A stretch of 64,000 bases of DNA from Sediminispirochaeta bajacaliforniensis DSM 16054 (GCF_000378205.1 NZ_KB899416.1:47983-111982), one strand, 5' to 3'; numbered from the stretch's first letter, positions 52,809 through 61,652 are shown. Translations and numbers: made by a program. The notes: generated from the letters alone by a model not told the origin.

Positions 52809-54144
52809 GACGATCCGTCCTGTTCTGGACGATTCAGAGCGATTCCCTGGACTTGAGGATTTGAGATGGGTCTACTACCTTAGGCAGCATCCAAAGGCGC
52901 CTCTGTACAATTTCAAATCGGGAGACCGTCTCGATTCAGATGGGGTGGGGCGGCTGCACGGCTATAAGGGGTCGTTGCGGAAGCTTAGCGGTTCTTCACC
53001 CCTCTCCTTTATACGGGCGTTCTACAAAGAGGCCCGTTCGGATGTTCCCGCATACCGGAACTATCCGGCGGATTTTAACGATACTCCTTCCATGAATCGT
53101 GACGACCTGCGCAAGGCCCCCTGGGACTATGTGAAAGATAGTGCTTCGTTGGAAAATATCCTCTGTTATGCCACCTCGGGAACCACCGGAGCGCCCCTCG
53201 AGGTTATCTTTGATGCCACATGTGCCTCTTCCTGGTTGCCTCAGGTGGAATTGATGCTGGAGAAGGAAGGCTTCAGCCTGGAAAGGGGAGCAGGAACGAC
53301 AGCCGTCGCCCTGATCTGCCACCAACTGGAGACCCTGACCTATGCCTCCGCTTCATCCTATCTGGAAGGCTCCGGCTTCATCAAGGTGAACCTCCATCCC
53401 AAACAGTGGAGAGCCCCCTCGGATGCAAGCGACTACCTTCAGGGCTTAAATCCGGGACTTTTGACGGGAGACCCTCTGGCCTTTTCCGCCCTCATGGAGC
53501 TTGAGATTCCCTTACGCCCCCGTGCCGTGATCTCCAGTGCCATGTCCTTGAGCGAGGGATTAGCCGCCAAACTGGAAGAATACTTTCATTGTCCCGTCTA
53601 TGATGTCTACTCTATGACCGAATGCCGAAACATAGCCTTCAAGAGACAGGGAATCATGGAGAAGATGAGACCTGACCTCTATCTGGAAATTCTGGACCCC
53701 GAAGCGGAGCGTGTTTTGGGAGAAGGAGCGTGGGGAGAGCTGGCGGTCAGCGGCGGCAACAATCCCTATCTTCCCCTGGTCCGCTATCGGACGGGAGATT
53801 TCTGCCGTTTGAGAAACCAGGGGGGGCGGCAGTTTCTGGAAGATTTTCAGGGACGACTTCCCGTTCGCTTTTCCCTGCCCCACGGCGGCTGGATAAACAC
53901 GATAGATTTTTCCCGGGCCCTGGCTCCCTTGGCCCTGGCCTCCTTTCAAATTGCCCAGCAAAGGGATTTTTCTCTGGTCGTTCGTCATCAGGGGAGGGGA
54001 GAACTCTCCAGAAAAATCGAAGAGGCCGTCAGGGGCGTTTTGGAACAATACGGTGCAGAGAATCTTCCCATTTTCTTTGGAGATCCCTTGCCGGAAGATA
54101 CAGGACAGAAAACCTGTTCCTTTGTGACGGAGTTTGAGCGTTGA
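52795..54144 (+). CDS. PaaK-like adenylating enzyme (ANL superfamily)
   Basis: 449 residues, overlapping the previous gene by 14 bp. The ANL phosphate-binding loop is CYATSGTTGAPLEV near residue 125; further motifs are YDVYSMTECRNIAF (near 275) and LPLVRYRTGDFCRL (near 345), all like phenylacetate-CoA ligase. It should activate a carboxylate with ATP to an acyl-AMP, then pass it to CoA or another acceptor. The C-terminal region is short (449 residues in all) and lacks an obvious catalytic Lys block. What it activates is unknown; nicotinate or an acid linked to the neighbouring NAD genes is only a guess. Confidence 0.82.
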   Translation: MQGNKTIRPVLDDSERFPGLEDLRWVYYLRQHPKAPLYNFKSGDRLDSDGVGRLHGYKGSLRKLSGSSPLSFIRAFYKEARSDVPAYRNYPADFNDTPSMNRDDLRKAPWDYVKDSASLENILCYATSGTTGAPLEVIFDATCASSWLPQVELMLEKEGFSLERGAGTTAVALICHQLETLTYASASSYLEGSGFIKVNLHPKQWRAPSDASDYLQGLNPGLLTGDPLAFSALMELEIPLRPRAVISSAMSLSEGLAAKLEEYFHCPVYDVYSMTECRNIAFKRQGIMEKMRPDLYLEILDPEAERVLGEGAWGELAVSGGNNPYLPLVRYRTGDFCRLRNQGGRQFLEDFQGRLPVRFSLPHGGWINTIDFSRALAPLALASFQIAQQRDFSLVVRHQGRGELSRKIEEAVRGVLEQYGAENLPIFFGDPLPEDTGQKTCSFVTEFER

Positions 54145-55136
54145 AAAAAGTCGGCTTGTGTTTGGGCAAATACGCTCCCTTCCATCGGGGCCACGGCCTT
54201 GTCATAGAGACAGCTCTGAGCGAAATGGATCTGGTTCTTGTGTTGATTTACAACAGTCATGTGACATCCATCCCCCTGAAAAAGCGGGCGGACTGGATTC
54301 GCCGCATCTATCCCGAGCGGGTGAAGGTGATCGAGGCCTACGACGGTCCGGAAGCGACCGGTTACAGCCCCGAGATCAAAAGAAAGCAGGAAGACTATGT
54401 TTTGAAGAAGCTGGCAGGGTGGCAGATTCACAGCTTCTATTCCTCGGAACCCTACGGGGAACATATGAGCCGGGCCTTGGACTGTCGAAATCGTCAGGTT
54501 GATTGCCAGAGGCTACAGTTCCCCATATCGGCCACACTCCTGCGAGAGGATCCCTACACATACCGCTGCTTCCTCCGTCCCGAGGTCTACTTTGACCACG
54601 TGATCAAGGTCGTATTTCACGGAGCACCCAGTACGGGAAAGACCACCATTTCGGAGGCTCTGGCCCGGAAATTCCACACGGCCTGGATGCCTGAGTACGG
54701 TCGGGAATACTGGGAAAAACATGAAGTGGACCGAAGGCTAAGCCCCCGTCAGCTTCTGGAGATAGCCTGCGAACACAGAAAACGGGAACTGAGGGCTGTG
54801 TATGGGGCAAGGGATTTCTATTTTATCGATACCTGCGCACTTTCCACCTACCACTTTGCCCTGGATTATCACGGCACGGCCCTTCCCGAGTTATGCAGCC
54901 TGGCCGATGAGGCTGGAAGCCGCTACGATCTGCATATTCTTTGCGGCGATGATATCCCCTACGATGATACGCCCGACCGTTCGGGTGAGGTGTATAGATC
55001 AAGATTTCAAAAGAGATTTGAAAAAGATCTTCAAAAACGGCAGATCCCCTACATTCTGCTTACCGGTTCCCTGGAAGAGCGGATAGATAAGGTCTCCATA
55101 CTTTTGAAGCATACCAAGGAGTTCCATTCATGCTGA
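54141..55136 (+). CDS. nadR: NadR-like NMN adenylyltransferase / ribosylnicotinamide kinase
   Basis: 331 residues from TTG 54141 (TTGA overlap with the ANL gene). The N-terminal nucleotidyltransferase has GKYAPFHRGHGLVIETAL (residues 9-26) and ISATLLREDP (the SxTxxR motif). The C-terminal kinase has the P-loop VVFHGAPSTGKTTISEAL near residue 160-175. It lacks the helix-turn-helix of enteric NadR. It phosphorylates nicotinamide riboside and joins the product to ATP to make NAD; PnuC, encoded next, imports the riboside. Confidence 0.92.
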   Translation: MKKVGLCLGKYAPFHRGHGLVIETALSEMDLVLVLIYNSHVTSIPLKKRADWIRRIYPERVKVIEAYDGPEATGYSPEIKRKQEDYVLKKLAGWQIHSFYSSEPYGEHMSRALDCRNRQVDCQRLQFPISATLLREDPYTYRCFLRPEVYFDHVIKVVFHGAPSTGKTTISEALARKFHTAWMPEYGREYWEKHEVDRRLSPRQLLEIACEHRKRELRAVYGARDFYFIDTCALSTYHFALDYHGTALPELCSLADEAGSRYDLHILCGDDIPYDDTPDRSGEVYRSRFQKRFEKDLQKRQIPYILLTGSLEERIDKVSILLKHTKEFHSC

Positions 55137-55828
55137 ACTTTTTTTCCATCAACCATGTAGCCTTCACCGTCCTTCAGTATCCCATGAGCTATGTGGAGTT
55201 TCTGGGGACCATCTTTTATATATGGTCGGTCTGGCTGATTGCTCAAAAAAAGATGCTCACCTGGCCGGTCGGTATTATATCGGTCATCCTGTATGCATTT
55301 CTTTTCTATCAGATTCGTCTCTATTCTGATTTTCTGGAACAGCTCTACTACTTGGGGGCCAGTGTCTATGGATGGTGGTTTTGGGATAAAAAGAAAAAAG
55401 AGGATCAGGAGATCGCTGTTGTCCGCGGCACTCTAAAGAATAATATATTCTGGCTGGCCGGTATTCTCATCGTTTCGGGATTCACCGGCCTTTTGATGGG
55501 AAGAATCCATCTGATTTTTCCGAATGTCTTTCCCCAGCCGGCTGATTTTCCTTTCTGGGATGCCTTTACCACCATAAGTAGTTTTGCCGCCATGTTTCTT
55601 TTGGCCCGAAAACGATTTGAAAGCTGGTTTCTCTGGATTGTGGTTGATGTGATAGGAATCGTGCTCTATTACGTCAAGGGGGTGAAATTCCTTTCGCTGC
55701 TGTACGTCTTTCTGTTGCTTATCGCCCTTAAGGGCTTCTTAAGCTGGTGGTCCTCTTTGCGTAGTGTTCCGAATCCTGGTGATGGTCGGAACCCCACCCA
55801 TCTTGGGAGAGACCGTGATGGTATGTGA
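55130..55828 (+). CDS. pnuC: Nicotinamide riboside transporter PnuC
   Basis: 232 residues, overlapping nadR by 7 bp. Seven or so membrane helices with PnuC landmarks: SYVEFLGTIFYIWSVWLIAQ, LYSDFLEQLYYLGASVYGWW and WIVVDVIGIVLYYVKG. It brings nicotinamide riboside into the cell for NadR. The last 20 residues or so (SVPNPGDGRNPTHLGRDRDG) do not look like PnuC. They are encoded by the repeat that begins at 55762, so the original stop was probably lost when the repeat region arrived. It is the last gene of the overlapping run. Confidence 0.92.
   Translation: MLNFFSINHVAFTVLQYPMSYVEFLGTIFYIWSVWLIAQKKMLTWPVGIISVILYAFLFYQIRLYSDFLEQLYYLGASVYGWWFWDKKKKEDQEIAVVRGTLKNNIFWLAGILIVSGFTGLLMGRIHLIFPNVFPQPADFPFWDAFTTISSFAAMFLLARKRFESWFLWIVVDVIGIVLYYVKGVKFLSLLYVFLLLIALKGFLSWWSSLRSVPNPGDGRNPTHLGRDRDGM
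55762..55781 (+). repeat. 20-bp direct repeat, left copy (within the pnuC tail)
   Basis: TAGTGTTCCGAATCCTGGTG occurs here and, unchanged, at 56055-56074. The pair flanks copy B of the structured repeat. Confidence 0.85.
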
Positions 55829-55881
55829 CCGGCTGCTGCAAGAAAAAGGTCGGGGTAGAAAGGTCCCGTAATCTTTGGGGC

Positions 55882-55970
55882 CCGGGGCGAAGAGCCCCGG
55901 AGAAGGGGGTGCGCCGAGATCGCCGGGGGCTTCCCCCGGAAGCTCGGCGCAGGGGGAAGGCGTTCCCCCC
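55882..55970. repeat. Structured dispersed repeat, copy B
   Basis: Matches copy A at 12051-12142 over its whole length. Stems: CCGGGGC/GCCCCGG (55882-55900); GCGCCGAG (55911-55918) with CTCGGCGC (55943-55950) around CCGGGGG/CCCCCGG (55923-55939); and GGGGGAA/TTCCCCC (55952-55970). The rest of 55829-56210 has no gene that I can support. The strand is not known. Confidence 0.8.
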
Positions 55971-56054
55971 ACCAAAAAAGAGAAAGTCTGAAGGTCGAAA
56001 TTTATATGACAGGCAGGTATTCCTCTGCATTACCATTCGGCTGTTTCACGAGGA

Positions 56055-56074
56055 TAGTGTTCCGAATCCTGGTG
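56055..56074 (+). repeat. 20-bp direct repeat, right copy, and left end of a possible 149-bp element
   Basis: Identical to 55762-55781. Extended to 56077, it also matches, in inverted orientation, 18 of 23 bases at 56181-56203 (CACCACCAAT then ATTCCTGACACTA). The segment 56055-56203 therefore has imperfect terminal inverted repeats, as in a miniature transposable element. No target-site duplication is obvious. Confidence 0.6.
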
Positions 56075-56210
56075 GTGATATGCTGTTTTTGCCGAAGAAA
56101 ATCTTGATTTTTCCTTCTTGTCCCGATTTTTATACGTGTGTCTTTGTAAGGACTGAATAACAAAGGAATTATACTCTTTACACCACCAATATTCCTGACA
56201 CTATTTTGTA

Positions 56211-56289
56211 TTGACAAAAAAAAGAAATATGCGTTAGTATGCTTTAACCATATTAGTTAAGGCTAATTAAATTTTAGAAACCTAATATG
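56211..56289 (+). promoter_or_regulatory. Promoter and DtxR/TroR-like operator of the iron/heme operon
   Basis: TTGACA (56211-56216), then TTAGTA at 56234-56239 after 17 bp (or TAGTAT after 18). Just downstream, ATTAG (56252-56256), six bases, CTAAT (56263-56267) form a palindrome like the TTAGG-N-CCTAA sites of DtxR/IdeR/TroR metalloregulators. An outer pair CATATTAG (56249-56256) and CTAATATG (56282-56289) encloses the region. No GATAATGAT-type Fur box is visible. Binding by a manganese/iron regulator is inference. Confidence 0.5.
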
Positions 56290-56309
56290 ATGTTTGAAAG
56301 GAGTAAAGC

Positions 56310-56834
56310 ATGGATACCACCGGTGAAACCGGCTTGATCATATATTCAAGTAAAACAGGCAATACACGTACGCTGGCCCGGGGTGTGGTTCAGGGGCTTG
56401 ATATGCGGGTCAAACTGGCAGCAGTGGAAGAGAATGTAGACGCTTCATCCTACTCGTGGGTGATTGTCGGTTTTTGGGTGGATAGGGGAAATCTTGATGC
56501 CAAGGCTCGTTCATATGTAGAGGGGCTTTCTGGGTGTAAGGTAGGCCTTATCGGGACCCTCGGGGCCTATCCAGATTCGCCTCATGCCAAGGATGTCGAG
56601 AATCATGTAAGGGATGTCATATCTGCGAGAAACAAATATCTGGGATGCTTTTTATGCCAGGGACGGATTGATCCGGCCCTGACAAGGAAGTTTGAACAGC
56701 TGCCGCCTGATCATCCTCACGCTATGAATGAAGAACGTCGAAAGCGGCACACAGAGGCCGCACTCCATCCCAATGATGCAGATATTGCGGCTGCTACTGC
56801 AGCATGTGCGGAAATGATAAAGGCCGCAAGATAA
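56310..56834 (+). CDS. Flavodoxin-family protein
   Basis: 174 residues after AAAGGAG. FMN phosphate loop IIYSSKTGNTRTLARGVVQGL (12-32) and SYSWVIVGFWVDRGNLD for the ring-binding region; residues 90-100 (GTLGAYPDSPHAKDV) are also typical. It is the first gene of the heme-type operon. Flavodoxin-like proteins deliver electrons to ChuW/HutW-type radical SAM enzymes during anaerobic heme breakdown, which fits the gene at 58646. Confidence 0.85.
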   Translation: MDTTGETGLIIYSSKTGNTRTLARGVVQGLDMRVKLAAVEENVDASSYSWVIVGFWVDRGNLDAKARSYVEGLSGCKVGLIGTLGAYPDSPHAKDVENHVRDVISARNKYLGCFLCQGRIDPALTRKFEQLPPDHPHAMNEERRKRHTEAALHPNDADIAAATAACAEMIKAAR

Positions 56835-56836
56835 TC

Positions 56837-57841
56837 ATGAAACATATAGCCTCCAGCAGGATGCGCTTACTCCTGTGGGTACTCGTGATTGTCTTGGTGA
56901 TACTGCTTCTTGTGGGCGTTGCCTCCGGGAGTGTCCGAATTCCTCTGCGGACCGTCATCTCCGTGCTTACCGGTCATGCCGAAGCCGATGCCAATGCCAC
57001 GATTATTTTAGGAATACGTCTGCCCCGCTTACTTATGGCAATTTTGGTGGGGATGATGCTCTCTATGGCGGGAACGGTGGCACAGGCGGTGTTCCGGAAT
57101 CCTCTGGCGGATCCCTATATTATCGGTATTAGCGCGGGTGCCGTAGCAGGTGCAATTCTTGCGTTCTTTTTGGGATTGCCCGATGTCTACTACGGGATTT
57201 TTGCTTTCTTTACTGCACTGGCTACGGCGTTTCTCATTTTCCGTCTGGCGGGACGAAAAGGAAAAGCCGACACGGCAATGCTTCTCATTGTAGGGATAGC
57301 CGTGTCGTCGTTCTTGAGTGCCTTAACCTCCTTTGTCATGTATTCGGCTGGCGAGGATTCATACCGAGTGATGGTGTGGACCATGGGTTACTTGGGGGCG
57401 GCTACATGGGGCCGGGTAGGGCTACTGGTCGTGCCGCTTATCGCGTCGTCAGCCTACTTCCTCTATCTTCGACAGGATATTGATGCCTTGCTGATGGGGG
57501 ACGAAGAGGCGTATTCGCTTGGCATCGATGTTGGCCAGCTTAAGCGACGGTTATTACTGGTTACCAGCTTGATAGTCTCTTTTTCGGTGGCATTTACCGG
57601 TATGATTGGTTTTGTGGGACTCATTGTGCCCCATGCCATACGGCTCATTATCGGAAATAGTCACGCTCGTCTTTTACCTCTTGCTGCCTTTTCCGGTGGT
57701 GTCTTCCTGCTTTTTGCCGATACCCTGGCTCGTACACTGCTTGCGCCGACAGAGGTTCCTATAGGGGTGGTAACGGCTTTTTTCGGGGCCCCGTTCTTTC
57801 TGGTTTTAGCCGTTCGGGCCGGCCGGGGAGGCGCGGTATGA
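56837..57841 (+). CDS. Iron/heme ABC importer, permease (FecCD/BtuC type)
   Basis: 334 residues from ATG 56837 three bases after the flavodoxin stop. About ten helices; motifs SGSVRIPLRTV, LPRLLMAILVGMMLSMAGTVAQAVFRNPLADPYIIG and FVGLIVPHAIRLIIGNSHARLLPLAAFSGG are those of FecD, BtuC and HemU. It forms an importer with the ATPase behind it (ATGA overlap) and the binding lipoprotein at 59972. Confidence 0.94.
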   Translation: MKHIASSRMRLLLWVLVIVLVILLLVGVASGSVRIPLRTVISVLTGHAEADANATIILGIRLPRLLMAILVGMMLSMAGTVAQAVFRNPLADPYIIGISAGAVAGAILAFFLGLPDVYYGIFAFFTALATAFLIFRLAGRKGKADTAMLLIVGIAVSSFLSALTSFVMYSAGEDSYRVMVWTMGYLGAATWGRVGLLVVPLIASSAYFLYLRQDIDALLMGDEEAYSLGIDVGQLKRRLLLVTSLIVSFSVAFTGMIGFVGLIVPHAIRLIIGNSHARLLPLAAFSGGVFLLFADTLARTLLAPTEVPIGVVTAFFGAPFFLVLAVRAGRGGAV

Positions 57842-58656
57842 GTCTATGTGCGGAACATATCCATTTTTCCTACCGGGATAAGACGGTTCTTGCCGGTGTC
57901 GACTTTGCATTGCAACAGGGCGAGGTTTTTGGTTTGTTGGGCCCCAACGGATCGGGGAAATCGACCTGTCTGAAAACTGTATTGGGGTATCTCAAACCCT
58001 CCTCTGGTCGGATAGTTTTTGCAAGGTTCGGTTCTTTGCCCTACGGTTTACTGGTTGGTAAAGAGGTTGCCCGGCGGGTTGCCTTTGTACCGCAGCAGAC
58101 TGCATTACATTCGGCAATTACCGTTTTTGAAGCGATTCTTATGGGACGCTTGCCACATCTTGCCGATCGCTGGAGCGGTTACGGGGCGGAAGACAAAAAG
58201 ATCGTTCGTGAGGTGGTAGAGGCCTTGGGCCTGTGCCACTTAGTAGATCGAAATGTGACCTGTCTCTCTGGAGGCGAGTTGCAAAAAGTCATTATTGCCC
58301 GCTGCCTTGTACAGGAGAGCGATATTCTCCTGCTGGATGAAGCTACGGCAGGTCTCGACTTAAATCACGCTGTAGAAATCATGGAGTTTATGCGGCGAAA
58401 AGCGAAAGAAGAGTCGAAAAGCATCGTCGCAGTACTTCACGATGTGAATCTCGCTTCTCAATATTGCGATCGTATAGCGCTGCTTAAAAAAGGCCGTTTA
58501 CGCTACATCGGTACTCCTGAAGAGGTTATAAGCGAAACGGTACTGGAAGAGATCTACGGTATTCGGGCGAAGATCGGCTACGATGATGGCGGCAAGCCTT
58601 TCGTTTTGCCGCGGCGGATAAAAACTGCTGAAAGAGAGGTTGCCAATGTTTGCTGA
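57838..58656 (+). CDS. Iron/heme ABC importer, ATPase (FecE/HmuV type)
   Basis: 272 residues, overlapping the permease by 4 bp. Walker [22 protein letters not shown], signature LSGGELQKVIIARCLVQ, Walker B ILLLDEATAGLDLNHA, H-loop VLHDVNLAS. The segment at 60-75 (RFGSLPYGLLVGKEVARRV) is slightly longer than usual. It energises the FecCD-type permease. Confidence 0.94.
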   Translation: MSLCAEHIHFSYRDKTVLAGVDFALQQGEVFGLLGPNGSGKSTCLKTVLGYLKPSSGRIVFARFGSLPYGLLVGKEVARRVAFVPQQTALHSAITVFEAILMGRLPHLADRWSGYGAEDKKIVREVVEALGLCHLVDRNVTCLSGGELQKVIIARCLVQESDILLLDEATAGLDLNHAVEIMEFMRRKAKEESKSIVAVLHDVNLASQYCDRIALLKKGRLRYIGTPEEVISETVLEEIYGIRAKIGYDDGGKPFVLPRRIKTAEREVANVC

Positions 58657-59920
58657 ACGTTATCGCTCACACCATGATGCAGAAGCAAAATTAGCTTCTA
58701 TTTTGGGACTGTATGCCCATTCGCGTTCCGGAACAGTGAACTGGGAGGATGTGGAGCGGCCTCTCTACTCTGCGCCACCATCCGGGAGACGCTGCATCTA
58801 TATCCATATCCCGTATTGCGATAGAATTTGTGAATTTTGCAATCTTAATCGTACCGCTCGGGGACATACCGATTTAGATGCGTATACAGAGTATCTAATA
58901 AAGGAAATCGAGTGGTATGCCCGATATCCGTATATCAGGGATGGTCAGTTCGACGCCATATATTTTGGCGGCGGCACGCCCACCATTTTACAGACGGAGC
59001 AGCTTAGCCTGGTACTTCGAGCCTTACGCGACTCTTTTCATTTGTCAGAGGATTGTGAAATAACATTGGAATCGACACTTCATAATCTGCCGGCTGAAAA
59101 AAGCGCCCGCCTCCAGGAGGAGGGGGTGAACCGTTTGAGCCTTGGTGTTCAAACCTTTTCGTCCCGCGGAAGATCATTTCTCGGCAGAACAGGGGATGCA
59201 GAATATGCTATCGCTCGGCTACAGGCGATCCGGCAGCTCTTTTCCGGTGTCCTTGGAATAGACATTATTTACAGCTACTTCGATCAAAGTCTGGAAGAGG
59301 TAGCTCATGATGCTTCTCTTTGTTCTGATTTTTCCATTGACGGTGTGAGTTTTTATTCTCTCATGATTCACGACGGTTCCTCCTTGGGGCAGCGCATTGC
59401 GAAAGGTGAAATTCCCTTTGGCCGGAGCCTGGAAGATGATCGACAACGGCATAATCATTTTTATGAGGATATGCATGCGGGTGGATACGAAATGCTGGAG
59501 CTCTCCAAGCTTGTTCGTCCCGGCCGTGATGAATATCGGTACATACGAATTCGATATGAGAATGGTGATGTTCTTCCTATCGGGGCAGGGGCCGGGGGAC
59601 AGTTGGCTGGATACCGCATCTATTCCATGGCGCAGGGCCGCCGCTTTGCTTCGAAGATAGAACCTGCTTATGCGCAATACCACCGCGTGTTAGGCCATTT
59701 ACAGTTTGGTTGCTACGACCTTACAACCCTCTCGGAGGAATTAGGGCCGGATTCGTATGCTCCTTTGCGGGAACGAATGGACTATTTTGTCCGCAATGGG
59801 ATGCTGGTACCGGAAACGGATGATCTGTATACGTTAACCACCGATGGAATTTTCTGGGGAAATAATATTGCGGTGGACATATTGAAAGCGGCGATAGATG
59901 GGACGAAAGAACATCACTAG
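58646..59920 (+). CDS. ChuW/HutW-like radical SAM enzyme (anaerobic heme degradation)
   Basis: 424 residues from ATG 58646 (GAGAGG upstream), overlapping the ATPase by 11 bp. The radical SAM cluster motif CDRICEFC (CxxxCxxC) lies near residue 58 in YIHIPYCDRICEFC, followed by IYFGGGTPTIL and LSLGVQTFSSRGRSFLGR. The layout is that of HemN/HemW, with the C-terminal domain extended as in ChuW/HutW, which opens the heme ring without oxygen. Placement within a TonB/ABC iron operon with a flavodoxin supports ChuW/HutW over coproporphyrinogen oxidase; a HemW-type role is not excluded. Confidence 0.82.
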   Translation: MFAERYRSHHDAEAKLASILGLYAHSRSGTVNWEDVERPLYSAPPSGRRCIYIHIPYCDRICEFCNLNRTARGHTDLDAYTEYLIKEIEWYARYPYIRDGQFDAIYFGGGTPTILQTEQLSLVLRALRDSFHLSEDCEITLESTLHNLPAEKSARLQEEGVNRLSLGVQTFSSRGRSFLGRTGDAEYAIARLQAIRQLFSGVLGIDIIYSYFDQSLEEVAHDASLCSDFSIDGVSFYSLMIHDGSSLGQRIAKGEIPFGRSLEDDRQRHNHFYEDMHAGGYEMLELSKLVRPGRDEYRYIRIRYENGDVLPIGAGAGGQLAGYRIYSMAQGRRFASKIEPAYAQYHRVLGHLQFGCYDLTTLSEELGPDSYAPLRERMDYFVRNGMLVPETDDLYTLTTDGIFWGNNIAVDILKAAIDGTKEHH

Positions 59921-59971
59921 GCTTTCGCCTCTCGGCAAGAGAGGTCCTGGGCAGAAAAAAGGAGAAATATT

Positions 59972-60946
59972 ATGCGAAAGATAGTATATCTTGTTGCCGT
60001 TATCCTCGCTTTTGCAGGATGCGGAAATGAAAAGTCGTCTCATACGGATGCTGCATCTTCAGCTTCATCGGCAGATACCGGAAAGCAGCTCGCATCCGTT
60101 ACCATGGATGAAACGACGGGACATGCACGTGATGCATATGGTCATACCATTGAGGTTCGTCCATATCAAAGAATGGTAGTAGCTTCGCTGGGAGCCGTAG
60201 AAACACTGTATCTTATTGGGGGCGAAGATGCCATTGCTGCTATAGCAACCAGTCGTGGGGGTGTCTGGCCCGAGGAGAAGACAGCCGCGCTTCCCAGTGT
60301 GGGGAATGTGGCCCGTCCAAGTTTTGAGACGATTATATCCTTTGATCCCGACATCGTTATTCTCAGCGCCATGTCTTTGGATATCGCCGAGAGCCTATCC
60401 GGGCATAATATCCCCGTATTCATCCACGACGCCACCTCAATCGAAGATATTTTCGCTTCCGTAGAGCTTTTGGGCGATCTTTCGGCTAAAGAATCGGCAG
60501 CAGAGGCCTTGATAGCCGAAAAACGGGCTCGCCTGGCGGAAGTGGCATCCGCGGTTGCCAAGCGGACGGTTCGGCTAAAAGGTGCATTTCTCTATTCAGC
60601 TAATCCCGTCATGGGGTTTACCAACGAATCGCTTCCTGGCGAGATACTGAATCTCTTAGGGGTAACGAATATAGCCGTGGGGCTAAGCGGGAAGCGTCCT
60701 ATTATCTCATCTGAGCTCCTCGTATCAGAAAATCCCGATTTTCTTTTTATCTCCATGTCGATTGAGAATCCCGAAGCCTTGCTTAGTGCAGAATCTGCCG
60801 TTGCAAGAACTCGTGCAGGAAGAGAAGGCCACATCAGCACGATTCCTTCCTCTTTGATTCTGCGCCCCTCCCCACGTATTGTGGACGGAATTTCGACGCT
60901 CCAAGAGATTCTTGCGGAGATTCCTCCGGCCTCGGAAGAGGGATGA
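59972..60946 (+). CDS. Iron/heme ABC importer, substrate-binding lipoprotein
   Basis: 324 residues after AAAGGAG. Lipoprotein signal MRKIVYLVAVILAFAGC (lipobox AFAGC), a low-complexity Ser/Ala linker, then the two-lobed class III (BtuF/FhuD) fold: VVASLGAVETLYLIGGEDAIAAIATS, LPSVGNVARPSFETIISFDPDIVILSAMS and INVPVFIH-like IPVFIHDATS. It ferries the ligand from the outer-membrane receptor to the permease. It lies 51 bp after the radical SAM gene. Confidence 0.9.
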   Translation: MRKIVYLVAVILAFAGCGNEKSSHTDAASSASSADTGKQLASVTMDETTGHARDAYGHTIEVRPYQRMVVASLGAVETLYLIGGEDAIAAIATSRGGVWPEEKTAALPSVGNVARPSFETIISFDPDIVILSAMSLDIAESLSGHNIPVFIHDATSIEDIFASVELLGDLSAKESAAEALIAEKRARLAEVASAVAKRTVRLKGAFLYSANPVMGFTNESLPGEILNLLGVTNIAVGLSGKRPIISSELLVSENPDFLFISMSIENPEALLSAESAVARTRAGREGHISTIPSSLILRPSPRIVDGISTLQEILAEIPPASEEG

Positions 60947-60956
60947 GGAGCTTGTG

Positions 60957-61652
60957 ATGTTTTTGGGAACCTTTCACCATATTGTTGCATTCATTCAATT
61001 GGGAGGTATCCTTAACTGGATTCTTGTCGGGCTATACCTGGTTGTTCTTGTGCTTGCAGTGGATCGTTGTTCTTACTTTATTCGCACAGGATACCGGCGT
61101 AAGCGTCTCGTTTCAGGTATTGATTCGGCTTTTCTTGCATCCATATCGAATGATGGCCCCAATGGCCAAGAGATGGTTTTCCCTTGGCCAAAGCATTACA
61201 TCAGAAGCCAGCCGGTACGCATGATTGCCCTTGTCTTTGAAGATCGGCGGTCGACGAAAGAGTCTTTGGACGAGGCTGTGGATCGTGAAGGCTCCTCCAT
61301 ACGGAGGGAGATGGATCGTGGCATAGAGGCGCTTTCGGTCATTGGTAACATTGCTCCTCTGATGGGTTTACTTGGCACGGTGACGGGGCTTATGAGGGCT
61401 TTCCATCGCATCGAGTCCCTCGGCGGTACCGTCGATATTGCCGCTTTTTCCGGTGGTATCTGGGAGGCAATGATCACGACAGCCATCGGATTAGTCGTGG
61501 CTATTCCGGCCGTAGTTTTCTGCAGAGTCTTCGAAAAGATTGTAGAACATCGTGGTGAAGATATGGGGTATGTCGTTTCTCTCGTATCGGAAAGCTTGTA
61601 TGAGGAAACTACCGAGAAACCTCGGGCGAGGCAAAGCAGAGAGAGTGCCTAA
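60957..61652 (+). CDS. exbB: ExbB-like proton channel of the TonB motor
   Basis: 231 residues from ATG 60957 (GAGGAG upstream; GTG 60954 possible). MotA/TolQ/ExbB family: an N-terminal helix (ILVGLYLVVLVLAVDRCSYF), a cytoplasmic loop, and the conserved block IEALSVIGNIAPLMGLLGTVTGLMRAFHRIESLGG followed by GIWEAMITTAIGLVVAIPAVVF. It uses the proton gradient to drive TonB. One-base TAATG overlap with exbD. Confidence 0.94.
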   Translation: MFLGTFHHIVAFIQLGGILNWILVGLYLVVLVLAVDRCSYFIRTGYRRKRLVSGIDSAFLASISNDGPNGQEMVFPWPKHYIRSQPVRMIALVFEDRRSTKESLDEAVDREGSSIRREMDRGIEALSVIGNIAPLMGLLGTVTGLMRAFHRIESLGGTVDIAAFSGGIWEAMITTAIGLVVAIPAVVFCRVFEKIVEHRGEDMGYVVSLVSESLYEETTEKPRARQSRESA

